Source of the DNA: UBA6176 sp032119375
GTDB taxonomy: Bacteria; Verrucomicrobiota; Verrucomicrobiia; Limisphaerales; UBA9464
Assembly (NCBI GenBank): GCA_964430505.1
Contig: CAYSGH010000001.1
Span: 84,450-148,449 of the forward strand
Length of the DNA: 64,000 nucleotides
Direction: 5' to 3'
In this document: piece after piece, positions 8,420 through 16,734 of the stretch
How positions within the stretch are numbered: the first letter of the stretch is position 1
Layout of the letters: every line of letters begins with the position of its first letter
Program-made: the position numbers and the translations under genes
Notes under the pieces: model-generated
Told to the model about the DNA's origin: nothing
Seen by the model: the letters and a program-made list of their open reading frames with translations, nothing else
The model's database searches: none

Positions 8420-9190
8420 CTAGTCCCGCCCAATGTCCTGGGACATCTCGAGGCGCCGGACGAACTGGTTGCCGGGGATCCATTCGGCATGGCCGTCGAG
8501 GAAGACCGCGTTGTACCCGGCAGCCCCGTGGTTGTCCCAACGGTCCGGAAAATCGTTCAGCCCGGGCGGGTCCAAGACCTCCCCGCGCGGGCCGCGCGTG
8601 GGGCCGTCGTCGGCATCGACGAAAATCCAGATGTCGGCGGGGCCCATGACTTGGCCGCGTTGCAGGCCGAACTTCGGCACGGAGTAGAGGCGTTGGTAGT
8701 TCTGGACGCTGGTGATGGTCTTGGGGATGGCCCCGGCCGTCTCCGGCCCGATCACGCGCATGTGGCCGTAGATCTCGTAGGAATAGCCATTGGTCCACTT
8801 GCTGGGGGCCACGTCCATGAGGTCCACGAGCTTCACCGCGCCCGTCGTCGGGCTGCGCGTCGCATTGGTGCGGACGTTGTTCTTGGTGGCGGGGCAAATG
8901 AACGTGCGAAGCGACGGGATGTACTTCGGGAAGAGGAAGTTGATGTCGTCGTCCAGATAGCTGCGCAGGTTGGTGTAGCGTCCCTCGCGGTCGTCGTCGG
9001 CGTACAGGATGCAGCCGTAGCCCATCTGCTTGACGTTGTTGAGGCATGAGACGCGCAGGCCGCGTTCGCGGGCCTTGGCTAGGGCGGGGAGGAGCATGCC
9101 CGCGAGGATGGCGATGATGGCGACCACCACGAGCAACTCGATGAGGGTGAAGCCCGGCGGGGACTGGCGGTGGCGAGGGGGCGTCGTCAT
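8420..9190 (-). CDS. Prepilin-type N-terminal cleavage/methylation protein (H-X9-DG type)
   Basis: A pseudopilin-like secreted or fibre-associated protein of 256 residues. Residues 13-41 carry the class III signal: G13/F14TLIE with Glu at mature +5, then a long hydrophobic helix ending LLPALAKARERG. The C-terminal part contains NHGAAGYNAVFLDGHAEWIP, the H-X9-DG-like element of the large verrucomicrobial/planctomycetal prepilin-like families. Prepilin peptidase would cut after Gly13; none is in this window. The start is ATG at 9190, only 5 nt after the U-run of an intrinsic terminator, leaving no room for a Shine-Dalgarno. Function beyond the fold is unknown. Confidence 0.93.
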   Translation of the reverse strand: MTTPPRHRQSPPGFTLIELLVVVAIIAILAGMLLPALAKARERGLRVSCLNNVKQMGYGCILYADDDREGRYTNLRSYLDDDINFLFPKYIPSLRTFICPATKNNVRTNATRSPTTGAVKLVDLMDVAPSKWTNGYSYEIYGHMRVIGPETAGAIPKTITSVQNYQRLYSVPKFGLQRGQVMGPADIWIFVDADDGPTRGPRGEVLDPPGLNDFPDRWDNHGAAGYNAVFLDGHAEWIPGNQFVRRLEMSQDIGRD

Positions 9191-9195
9191 GGCGC

Positions 9196-9229
9196 AAAAA
9201 AGAGGCCCGAGGTCGGTTGCCTCGGGCCT
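9196..9229 (-). terminator. Intrinsic terminator abutting the prepilin start codon
   Basis: AGGCCCGAGG (9203-9212) and CCTCGGGCCT (9220-9229) form a perfect 10-bp stem with a 7-nt loop. On the minus strand it is followed by CTTTTTT (9202-9196), a proper U-run. It sits 60 bp after the stop of the 955-residue secreted protein and directly before the prepilin ATG at 9190. It could end the upstream transcript, or act as a conditional leader terminator for the prepilin gene. Confidence 0.85.
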
Positions 9230-9288
9230 GACGTTGCCCGGGCTGCCCAGTTCAGCAACCCGGTTCTCGTCCTGTCATTCAGGGGATG

Positions 9289-12156
9289 CTACTGGCCGAT
9301 GACCCGGAAGTAGCCCTCCCCGCCCGTCGCCGGAACGGTGGTGGTTGAACCGGTGAAGGTTGCGCCCTCGTTGACCCATGCGCCGCCGAGGGTGGAGCGC
9401 TTCTGGAGCTGGAACGGTGGCGTGCCGCCGGTGACGGAGATCTGGATGCCACCCGCATTCAGCGTGGCCGTGACGCCCGTGATGGGAGCGCCGCCACCAC
9501 CCGGAACCGTGAAGGCCATGCCCGCAGGGCCGGTGATCGAACGCCCCGGCAACGCGACCGTCGCCGTCACGCCCGCCCCGAAGTCGAGGAAGTCCTTCGC
9601 GTAGGTGACCAAGGCCACGAGCTTGGATCCGCCCGGGACGGAGCCGGTGGGAACCTTGAAGCGGAACTTGTTCGCCTCCGGCTCCAGATCCTCGCCCTCT
9701 TGACCCTCGCGCCCGGAAGTCACCCACGTGCCCGGAACCGGCGCCGTGGGATCCACGGAGGCAGGATCCGCGAGGTAGATGTCCACGACATGGAAGGTGT
9801 AGGGATCACCCTTGGGGGCCGGGACGGTGCCGCTGACCTCGTCGTTGGCGAAGCCGGTGACGAAGGACTGGACCGCCGTGGGGTCCACGACGGCGTCTGC
9901 AAAGTACGCGTCCCACGCAGGCGAGGCCTCGGGGAACGGGAACCCGTCGAAGCCGGAGCCTTGGATGGAGTTGCCGCGGGCGGCCACGAGGGACGTGGCG
10001 GAGCCGGCGAGGAACTTCGTGCCGCCGATGGAACGGATGACGTTGCCCTCGACGTCGTCGCTCTTGCGGTCGCCATTGGAGCCGATGACGACGCTGGCGG
10101 TGCCGGGAACGGAGATGAGGTTGGGCGTGGGCTTGAGGTCGGAGGGCGTCGCGAGGGACGAGCCATCGACGCCGACGCCGAAGTAGTTGCCGGCGATCTT
10201 CACCGAGCTGGCGTTGCTGTAGAACTCGATGAGGTGGTTGTAGAACACCTGCCCGAACACGTTGCGCTCGTTGGCGTCGTTCACGCCGTTGCCATCGGTG
10301 CCGATGACGGAGCCCTCGGTGTTGCGTCCGTTCTCGTAGTTCTCGACGGAGGAGTCGCCGCTGCTGCGGCCCGAGTCGAGCTGGGCTTGGTAAATGGCGT
10401 CGGGCGCAACGAACGTCTTCCCGTCCGCCAGGGTGTTGAAGTAGTTGCCGCTGGTGCGTGCGAAGGGCAGCTCGAGGGCGAGGGCGATGTGCATCCCGGT
10501 GGCGATGTTGAACTCGGCCCGGTCGTTCACGCCGTCCGAGTCCGTGCCAAACGTGAGCTGGGCCGAGAACGTGTCCACGTTCACGCCGCCCACGTTGACA
10601 CGATGCCGGAACGCGGCGACGGCGGCTGCGGAGCCCGAGACGGTCTTGCCGTCGGGGTCGAGGCCGAACCAGTTGCCCTGAACCTTGCAACGCTCGGCCT
10701 GCTTCACGAGGGCGATGCAATAAATGGAGGGATCCTCGTCGCTGCCCGGCGTGTGGCGGCTGCGGAAGCTGAGGCCGCGGACAGTGACGTCATCGGCCTC
10801 GTAGATGCCGAGGATGGCGTTCTCGGAGTCGCCGTAGCCGGGGAAGGGCAGGCGGGTGGAACGACGCGACGGGAGGGTGCCCGGGCCGGAGTCGTCGGCG
10901 CTCGAGTCAAGGACGATCTTCAACTGGGCGTTGTTGCCCTCGAGGATGCCGCGCGTGTTCGGCGTGGCTCCGGGCTGCGTGTACCCGTCGATGGCCACCC
11001 CAGCCTTGTTGATGAGCGGGTAGCCACCGAGGGGCGTCTGGATGATGTGGGGACCCGCCCCGGGGATGTTGAAGGTGATGAGGTCGTTTTCCTGGAGACC
11101 TTGAAGTGCCTCCAAGAGCGATGTCTTGCCATCGCCCGCCGTGCTGCCGTTGTCCGCCGTGTCCACCACGACCTTGCGGACGCGCTCGACGCGGACGTTG
11201 TCAAACAGGACCCAATTCTCGTCCAGCAACGTGGAGATGGAGTTGAAGATGTCCGCGTACCCGATCATGACGGTGCCGGACTTCCACGGGGTGGAGTTGG
11301 TGTAACGCGAGAAGACCTGCCCGTTGAGCTTCATGGTGACGAGGTTGTCGATTTGGGAGACCTCCACCGGGATCCAGCGCTTGGCGATGATGCCGGGGGC
11401 CTCGAAGGGAGGGGACGTGAACGTGCCCTGGAAGTTGCCCTGCTCGTCGCCGTGGTCCGGGAACGTGTCGCCATCGAGGTCGAGGATGCCGCCGGCGTCG
11501 CCGAACAGCACCGTGGGTCGGCCCCCCGCATTGCCCGCAAGGGCCCAGAGATCCTTCGCGCCGCCGCCGTCGCAGGTGACCGTGAAAAACAAGCCATCGC
11601 TGGTGTCCGCGCCCGCGATGGGCGCGGCGAAGGCAGAGCTCAGGCCGTTGCCGGCAAACACGGCCCAGTTCGGACCCGCACCCGTGTGGTTGATGCCGAA
11701 CCAGGCGTTCTCGGTCGTGCCGCCGCCAATGTCACCCCACGAGCCGTGGTTCATGAACATGTCGAACTTGAGCACGTAGTTGCCGCTGAAGTTCTGGTTC
11801 TTTGGGTAGAGGTTGACCACGACGCGCGCGCCGATGTCGTCCTTGTTGACGGTGAGCTTGACGCCCCGGGTCGTGCCGTTGGAGTTGGGCGCGGGCGGCA
11901 CCATGAGGCTCTGGCCGGTGGTGTCGAGGGGGTCGGCAAACAGGTTGTACGTCTGCTGGCTGTAGTCGAACGACCAGTCCACGTTGTAGTCGGTGTCGCC
12001 GTCATTGAACACCCCCACGCGCATGTTCCATGCGGCGGAGGTGTCGGAATCGAAGTTGTCCGAGAAGAGCGTCTCGGCTTGCACGGAGGCCATCATGGAA
12101 CCCGCCGCAAGGGCGAGGATGACTCCGCGATAACCCGGAAAATGATGTCGCGTCAT
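9289..12156 (-). CDS. Large secreted protein with right-handed beta-helix (CSLREA-like) region
   Basis: Predicted secreted protein of 955 residues. A Sec signal peptide (residues 1-27, cleavage near SVQA/ET) precedes an approximately 280-residue beta-sandwich-like domain rich in Asp/Asn/Trp, resembling LamG/choice-of-anchor sensors. At about residue 330 begins VVDTADNGSTAGDGKTSLLEAL..., which resembles CSLREA-type repeats, followed by DGYTQPGA and many VIGTDGNGVND-like turns typical of a parallel beta-helix. The last ~70 residues form an Ig-like element ending GEGYFRVIGQ. No catalytic residues can be assigned; adhesion or polysaccharide interaction is only a guess. ATG at 12156 is fixed by the signal peptide. 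Confidence 0.85.
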   Translation of the reverse strand: MTRHHFPGYRGVILALAAGSMMASVQAETLFSDNFDSDTSAAWNMRVGVFNDGDTDYNVDWSFDYSQQTYNLFADPLDTTGQSLMVPPAPNSNGTTRGVKLTVNKDDIGARVVVNLYPKNQNFSGNYVLKFDMFMNHGSWGDIGGGTTENAWFGINHTGAGPNWAVFAGNGLSSAFAAPIAGADTSDGLFFTVTCDGGGAKDLWALAGNAGGRPTVLFGDAGGILDLDGDTFPDHGDEQGNFQGTFTSPPFEAPGIIAKRWIPVEVSQIDNLVTMKLNGQVFSRYTNSTPWKSGTVMIGYADIFNSISTLLDENWVLFDNVRVERVRKVVVDTADNGSTAGDGKTSLLEALQGLQENDLITFNIPGAGPHIIQTPLGGYPLINKAGVAIDGYTQPGATPNTRGILEGNNAQLKIVLDSSADDSGPGTLPSRRSTRLPFPGYGDSENAILGIYEADDVTVRGLSFRSRHTPGSDEDPSIYCIALVKQAERCKVQGNWFGLDPDGKTVSGSAAAVAAFRHRVNVGGVNVDTFSAQLTFGTDSDGVNDRAEFNIATGMHIALALELPFARTSGNYFNTLADGKTFVAPDAIYQAQLDSGRSSGDSSVENYENGRNTEGSVIGTDGNGVNDANERNVFGQVFYNHLIEFYSNASSVKIAGNYFGVGVDGSSLATPSDLKPTPNLISVPGTASVVIGSNGDRKSDDVEGNVIRSIGGTKFLAGSATSLVAARGNSIQGSGFDGFPFPEASPAWDAYFADAVVDPTAVQSFVTGFANDEVSGTVPAPKGDPYTFHVVDIYLADPASVDPTAPVPGTWVTSGREGQEGEDLEPEANKFRFKVPTGSVPGGSKLVALVTYAKDFLDFGAGVTATVALPGRSITGPAGMAFTVPGGGGAPITGVTATLNAGGIQISVTGGTPPFQLQKRSTLGGAWVNEGATFTGSTTTVPATGGEGYFRVIGQ

Positions 12157-12251
12157 GGCCCGGCCATCACGCGACGCCCCTCAAGGGTTGGCAAGGCATT
12201 TCACTGGACTTGCGTTGCCATGACCCTTGCGTCGTCCCCATGCGCCCGCGT

Positions 12252-12279
12252 GCCCGGACTTGGCTCCCCAAGCCCGGGC
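12252..12279 (-). terminator. Hairpin after the acnA-to-rsmB-like operon
   Basis: GCCCGGACTTGG (12252-12263) pairs with CCAAGCCCGGGC (12268-12279), 12 bp with one mismatch and a CTCC loop, 19 nt after the stop of the RsmB-like gene. There is no U-run, so it is either a weak intrinsic terminator or an mRNA 3' stabiliser. Confidence 0.5.
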
Positions 12280-12298
12280 CGACCCGTCCCCCGAACAG

Positions 12299-14419
12299 CT
12301 AGGTGGCCCGACGCCGCCATTTCGCGACAAACATGCCGCTTCCCCCCGTTTCTTGCGGCCAAAACACCATGGACGCAGAAGGGGGGGCGTCGGCCTTGAA
12401 CGGATTCGTGAATGGCAAAGGCTCGAATTCCGCATGAGCCTTCAGGAAGGACTCGTAAACACCCAACGTTTCCGCGCGGGTTAGGGTGCAGACGGAATAG
12501 ACCAACTGTCCGCCAGGCTTCACCGCCTCGGCGGCCCGTCCCAGCAACGCCAACTGGCGCGCGGCCAGCTCGTCGACGTCCTTGGGCTGCACCGTCCAGC
12601 GCGCATGTGGGTTGCGTCCCCACGTTCCCAGTCCCGTGCACGGCGCATCCACGAGCACCCCGTCGAACCCTCCCTCACCCGGGATGGGTTGCGCGTCCTC
12701 CCATGCCGCCCAGCGCACACCGCGTAGTTTCGCGCGCGAGATGCGTTGCTGGAGCCGGTCCAGCCGCCACTCGGCCCGGTCGGTCGCCAGGACCGTGCCC
12801 TTGCCCGCCAAAAGGTCGGCCAAGTGGAGCGTCTTGCCTCCTTCGCCAGCACACACGTCCCACCATCGTTCCTCCGTCGCAGGCGGCTTCGGCACGCAGC
12901 AATGGCCCACGGCCTGCGACGCGACATCCTGGATCTCAAACTCGCCCTTGTGGAAGCCGGGCGTCTTGAACAGGTCCTTGAGCCCCCGGTATTCCACCGA
13001 GTCCGGTACCGGTCCCGGCACGGCGTCCGGGTCGCCCCCGAGCGCCGCCGCAACACCCACCCCCTGCCCCGGACGAGCACGCAGCCACAGGCGAGGCTCT
13101 CGTTGCAACGCCCGCAGCCATTCGACGGGCACGTCCATGGCCTCCCGAACCCAAGCGGGCACGGCGTGTGCCGCAAGGGCCTCGTCCTTCACGAAGCCGG
13201 GCTTGCGCGAATACGTGTCCGCAAAGCCCGTTGCCTGGTCGATGCGACGCTCCAGCGGAATCTCCGCGTCCAGCCAGCCTTGCCACCGGAAATACGCAAA
13301 CACGGCTCGGCTGATCCAGCGCGTCTCCTCCGGCGACAGGCCGCTCGCCATCTTCATCGTGGAACGTAATTCCCGGTCCGCCGCCCTGTGGGGACCCGAC
13401 CGCGCCACGATGCGGGCCGCCCATTGCACCGGCGTCCGCTGCTGACGCGGCCGGGGGGGTTGGGTCGGCCGTTCGGCACCCGAAGCGCCTCCCTCGCGAC
13501 GCTCGCCCGCATCCTGGCGCCCCCGGAACCCACGATCTGGACGGGGTCCCCGACGCTCCCATGGGCGCGAACCCGCCACGGGACGGTCGCCTCCAAATCC
13601 GCCGCCCTGTTCGTCGCGGGGATCGTAGGGCCGTGTCGGCGGAGGTGAGGACGGGCCGTCCGCACCCCGTCCAAGGCCGGGTCCGGCGAAGCCCTCGGGC
13701 CGTTGCCAACCGGGGCGCGGGGGGCGGTCGCGAAACGGAGGTCGGTCACCGCCGCCGCCGCCGCCATCCCAGGGACGACGATACGAGGGACGTTCACCAC
13801 CGCCTCGATCGTCGAACGGACGTCGGAAGGGAGGGCGGTCGCCACCTCGATCCTCGAAGGGCCGTCGGAAGGGAGGGCGACCACCTCCCCACGGCCGACC
13901 CTGCTGGTTGCCGGATCCGAAGGACGGACGCGGCCCCCATGCGCCGCGAGGACGGTATCCACCCTCCGGCGCTCCGCCTGCATCGGGAGGAGTCCCGTCG
14001 GCCGGTCGGCCCCGGAACGGAGGACGCCCTTGCGGGCGGTCGTCGAAGGAGCGCTGGAAGGAGCGCTGGAAGGGCGGTCGGCCGCCGCCATCAGGCCGCG
14101 GGCGACCTTCCCACGGCCGACCTGCCGGAGGTCGATCTCCCGGTGGACGGTCTCCCTGCGGTCGAAATGGGGGACGGCTTGGCCTTCCGAAGCCTTGCCC
14201 TCCCCAAGGCCGCCGCTCGGGGGCCGCGCCACTTGGACGAGGCCCCGCCTCGGGCGCGCCGCCGGATTCCATGCCGGGCGCGCCCCGTTGCTGCCACGGC
14301 CGGGCTTGCCGTGGCCTTCCTCCTCGCATGTCACCACCGTAGGGCCGTCGCGGGCCTGGCCCGGAGCGGTGGACCTTCTGCCAGAACGGGCGCTTTTGTC
14401 CGTCTTCGGGTGAATTCAT
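12299..14419 (-). CDS. RsmB/NOP2-family rRNA cytosine-C5 methyltransferase with long disordered RG-rich N-terminus
   Basis: SAM-dependent RNA m5C methyltransferase of 706 residues. Residues ~329-706 hold the fold: a NusB/PUA-like leader (VQWAARIVARSG..., AVFAYFRWQGWL), the SAM site WWDVCAGEGGKTLHLADLLAGKG, motif IV DAPCTGLGTWGRN and motif VI YSVCTLTRAE; the two cysteines are the family's release and nucleophile residues. Residues 1-326 are an unusual low-complexity stretch of Arg, Gly, Pro, Asp and Phe with repeats of the type RPPFRRPFDDRGG. The ATG overlaps the TGA of the upstream TPR gene, supporting inclusion of the tail. RsmB (16S m5C967) is the likeliest bacterial counterpart, but the exact target is not proven. 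Confidence 0.9.
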   Translation of the reverse strand: MNSPEDGQKRPFWQKVHRSGPGPRRPYGGDMRGGRPRQARPWQQRGAPGMESGGAPEAGPRPSGAAPERRPWGGQGFGRPSRPPFRPQGDRPPGDRPPAGRPWEGRPRPDGGGRPPFQRSFQRSFDDRPQGRPPFRGRPADGTPPDAGGAPEGGYRPRGAWGPRPSFGSGNQQGRPWGGGRPPFRRPFEDRGGDRPPFRRPFDDRGGGERPSYRRPWDGGGGGGDRPPFRDRPPRPGWQRPEGFAGPGLGRGADGPSSPPPTRPYDPRDEQGGGFGGDRPVAGSRPWERRGPRPDRGFRGRQDAGERREGGASGAERPTQPPRPRQQRTPVQWAARIVARSGPHRAADRELRSTMKMASGLSPEETRWISRAVFAYFRWQGWLDAEIPLERRIDQATGFADTYSRKPGFVKDEALAAHAVPAWVREAMDVPVEWLRALQREPRLWLRARPGQGVGVAAALGGDPDAVPGPVPDSVEYRGLKDLFKTPGFHKGEFEIQDVASQAVGHCCVPKPPATEERWWDVCAGEGGKTLHLADLLAGKGTVLATDRAEWRLDRLQQRISRAKLRGVRWAAWEDAQPIPGEGGFDGVLVDAPCTGLGTWGRNPHARWTVQPKDVDELAARQLALLGRAAEAVKPGGQLVYSVCTLTRAETLGVYESFLKAHAEFEPLPFTNPFKADAPPSASMVFWPQETGGSGMFVAKWRRRAT
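13442..14419 (-). repeat. Low-complexity region encoding RG/PFRRPF repeats
   Basis: Codons 1-326 of the methyltransferase gene. The clearest tandem units are at 13724-13879 (RPPFRRPFEDRGGD, RPPFRRPFDDRGGGE, RPSYRRPWDGGGG, DRPPFRDRPP), and a 12-bp duplication encoding QRSFQRSF lies near 14050. Composition is almost exclusively R, G, P, D, F, W and Q, resembling RGG/RG intrinsically disordered RNA-binding tails. Confidence 0.85.
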
Positions 14420-15261
14420 GGCTTGGAGGCCGCTGGGGCCTTGATGCGGTCTGCGTGGATGCGTGCGACGATTCCCATGTAGTTGTCTTTTTCTGAAAGC
14501 TCGGCGGCCCTGCGAATGTGCAGGTCGCGCTTGGGCAGGTCTTGCGTGGCCTCAAAATAAAGGCCGAGGTATAGGTGCGCGTAGAATTCCTGGTCGCGGC
14601 GCACGTCGGCGTCCATGGACTTGGACGCCGCCTGGAGCACCGCTTCGGCGCTCACCTTCCCCGCAAACAAGCCCTGTACCTCGCGCATCGGCACGCGCGG
14701 GTCGCGGTCGATGGCAATGAGCCCCTTGCGTGCGGCCTCGATCCCCTGCTCGCGGGCCGTGCAGAGGAAGTGCCACGCTGCGTTCTCGACGTCCTGCGTG
14801 TTGAAGGTCTGGTGGGTCTCGAACTGGAGCCTCCCGTCCTTGAAGCGCCCGGCGTAATACAGCGCAATCCCACGCTGCCAGTTCTGTGGAACGAGCTTGG
14901 GCGCGAGCTCGTTGGCTCGGTCGAAGTCCTTCACCGAGTCCTCGATGCGCCCCAGTCGAAACCGCAACTGGGCCCGCGTCTGGTGCAACGACGCCGAGTC
15001 CGGCTCGAGCTGGATCGCGGCCGAAAGATCCTCGTCCGCCAAGGCATGCTGGCCCGTCATGGAGCGCATTTGCGCGCGCAGGTTGAACAAGCGCGCGTTC
15101 CGAGGCTCCTCCTGGATGGCCGCCGCCGCCGCCGCCATGGCGTCGTCCACCTTGCCAGCACGCCACAAAGCCACCACGCCTTCGATTCGGTTCGTGTCGG
15201 CCGCCTGCATCACCCAAGCCAGCAGGCCCAGGGCAACGAATCGTAGGAACACGCGTCTCAT
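14416..15261 (-). CDS. Secreted/periplasmic tetratricopeptide-repeat protein
   Basis: A 281-residue protein with a Sec signal peptide (residues 1-20, VFLRFVALGLLAWVMQA/AD) and several TPR helices: WRAGKVDDAMAAAAAAIQEEPRN, ALADEDLSAAIQLEPDS, RLGRIEDSVKDFDRANELAP, YYAGRFKDGRLQFETHQ. TPR arrays are protein-interaction scaffolds; no partner is indicated. The start at 15261 overlaps the stop of the epimerase (ATGA), and its own TGA overlaps the ATG of the methyltransferase, so it sits inside a fully coupled minus-strand run. An upstream in-frame start at 15309 would destroy the signal peptide and is less likely. Confidence 0.85.
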   Translation of the reverse strand: MRRVFLRFVALGLLAWVMQAADTNRIEGVVALWRAGKVDDAMAAAAAAIQEEPRNARLFNLRAQMRSMTGQHALADEDLSAAIQLEPDSASLHQTRAQLRFRLGRIEDSVKDFDRANELAPKLVPQNWQRGIALYYAGRFKDGRLQFETHQTFNTQDVENAAWHFLCTAREQGIEAARKGLIAIDRDPRVPMREVQGLFAGKVSAEAVLQAASKSMDADVRRDQEFYAHLYLGLYFEATQDLPKRDLHIRRAAELSEKDNYMGIVARIHADRIKAPAASKP

Positions 15262-16025
15262 GACCCCGAGGCTACTGCCCCGACCGGCCATGCGTCCAAG
15301 GGTTCCCACCCCAACAATGCGCGGGCCGGCTCCGGGTCAAAGACCCACTGCCCCAACGGACGACTCGTCCCGAAGATGACGTGATGCCCCCGGGGCACGG
15401 GCCGGGTGACGGCCGCCAGCACCAACGCGCCCGCATCGCCGGGACTGAGGTACGTGTCCTGCGCGATGGTCTCAGCCTCGATCTGCCCGACTTGCACCGC
15501 ATCCCTCGGGCACCAGCCCAGCCGGATCGAAAGGACCTCCAAGCCATGGTCGCGCGCATGGGAGTACCCGGCGGATTCGAGAAATACCTTCGTCGCCGCG
15601 TACCAATGCAAGGGCGTGATGGGGTCCGTCACGCGCACCGGCCACGGTCCCTCGCGGGACTGGCGGAGGTTGACCTGGATGCTGCTGGCCAAGACCCACC
15701 GCCGGATCCCTGCCCGCGTCGCCGCCGAGAGGACACGTTCCAGCCCGACGACATTGTTGGGGACCAATGATTCCTCGAAGGGCGCGTCGTCCGGCGTCGC
15801 CGCCAAGTGCACCAGCGCCCGTGCTCCAGCCATGGCCCGATCCAAGGCCGCAACGTTGCACAGGTCTGCAACGACTGCATCCGGCCGACCCGGGAATGGG
15901 ACGCGGTCCAGCAAGCGGGTGGGAACGCCCGCGTCGGCCAGGGCCCGGACGACGGCCCTTCCAATGCGACCGGAGGAGCCCGTCACGAGCACCAGCTCGG
16001 CGGGCGTTTCGGAGGGATGGCTCAT
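15258..16025 (-). CDS. NAD-dependent epimerase/dehydratase (extended SDR)
   Basis: Extended short-chain dehydrogenase of 255 residues. It has the Rossmann motif VTGSSGRIGRAV at residues ~14-25, VHLAATPDDAPFEES, SSIQVN and the catalytic Y-x3-K in WYAATKVFLESAG. The pattern of GRIGRAV, VHLA and the Ser-Tyr-Lys triad is closest, to my eye, to the uronate dehydrogenase-like subgroup, but substrate is not determined. The ATG at 16025 overlaps the TGA of the preceding SDR gene; an upstream in-frame ATG at 16088 lies inside that gene and adds no conserved sequence. Confidence 0.85.
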   Translation of the reverse strand: MSHPSETPAELVLVTGSSGRIGRAVVRALADAGVPTRLLDRVPFPGRPDAVVADLCNVAALDRAMAGARALVHLAATPDDAPFEESLVPNNVVGLERVLSAATRAGIRRWVLASSIQVNLRQSREGPWPVRVTDPITPLHWYAATKVFLESAGYSHARDHGLEVLSIRLGWCPRDAVQVGQIEAETIAQDTYLSPGDAGALVLAAVTRPVPRGHHVIFGTSRPLGQWVFDPEPARALLGWEPLDAWPVGAVASGS

Positions 16026-16711
16026 GCGGCGCAACCCGGTGCGGTCAACGCATGGCCGTTGCAGGAGCCGTCGAGGCGCAACAGCCACGGCGCCACGCGG
16101 CGCGCCCAGTCTCCAGGTCCCTCAAACGACGCCGCGTTGCCCGGCCAGCACAGGCGCAGCATGTCGGTGTCAATGATGCCAGGGTTAAGGGCCACCACGC
16201 CGATGCCCGGTGGCACTTCCTGGGCCATCGCCTGCGAAAGCCCTTCCACCGCCCACTTCGACGCGCAGTACGGAGCAACGCCGGCGTCCGATGTACGTCC
16301 CCAGCCCGAGCTGAAGTTCACCCACACCCCGGATCCGCGCCGGACCATGGACGGAAGGAAGTGGCGGGCCATGTTGGCGATGCCATCGACGTTGACCGCC
16401 ATCAACTGCCTGAACTCGGCGGCGCCCACGGACCAGATCGGCCCGGGCCGGTTCATCAACGCGGCGTTGTTCAGGACCAGATCCGGCACGTCGAACTCGG
16501 CCAGCATGCGGCGAGCCCAGCAATGCACCTGGACGTCATCCGAGACATCCACGGCCGACAGGCAATGGGGCGGGCCATGCGCGGCTTGGAGAGCATGGAT
16601 GTCCTCCGCCGACCGCGAGCAGCCCAGGACTCGATGGCCCAAGGCGTCGAACTCAGACAGCAACGCGCGGCCCAGACCGCGGGCGACCCCGGTCAGAAGG
16701 ATGGTCTTCAC
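16022..16711 (-). CDS. Classical short-chain dehydrogenase/reductase
   Basis: A 229-residue NAD(P)-dependent oxidoreductase. The glycine motif GVARGLG is at residues 8-14, NNAAL marks the adenine-pocket strand, and the catalytic Ser with Y-x3-K is seen in NFSSGWGRTSDAGVAPYCASKWAVEG. PGIIDTDM follows as usual. The start is taken as GTG at 16711 because the first beta strand (KTILLTG) begins there; no ATG exists nearby, and the gene starts 23 bp after the acnA stop. Substrate unknown. It is the second gene of the acnA run and is coupled to the epimerase by a 4-bp overlap. Confidence 0.87.
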   Translation of the reverse strand: MKTILLTGVARGLGRALLSEFDALGHRVLGCSRSAEDIHALQAAHGPPHCLSAVDVSDDVQVHCWARRMLAEFDVPDLVLNNAALMNRPGPIWSVGAAEFRQLMAVNVDGIANMARHFLPSMVRRGSGVWVNFSSGWGRTSDAGVAPYCASKWAVEGLSQAMAQEVPPGIGVVALNPGIIDTDMLRLCWPGNAASFEGPGDWARRVAPWLLRLDGSCNGHALTAPGCAA

Positions 16712-16734
16712 GGGGAACACCCGGGATTGCGGCG

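Noticed and set aside
9700..12399. 899-residue plus-strand frame across the secreted beta-helix gene
   Set aside because: Val/Gly/Asp/Arg-rich shadow of the minus-strand gene, no signal peptide or family motif; the minus-strand product has a clear signal peptide and repeat structure.
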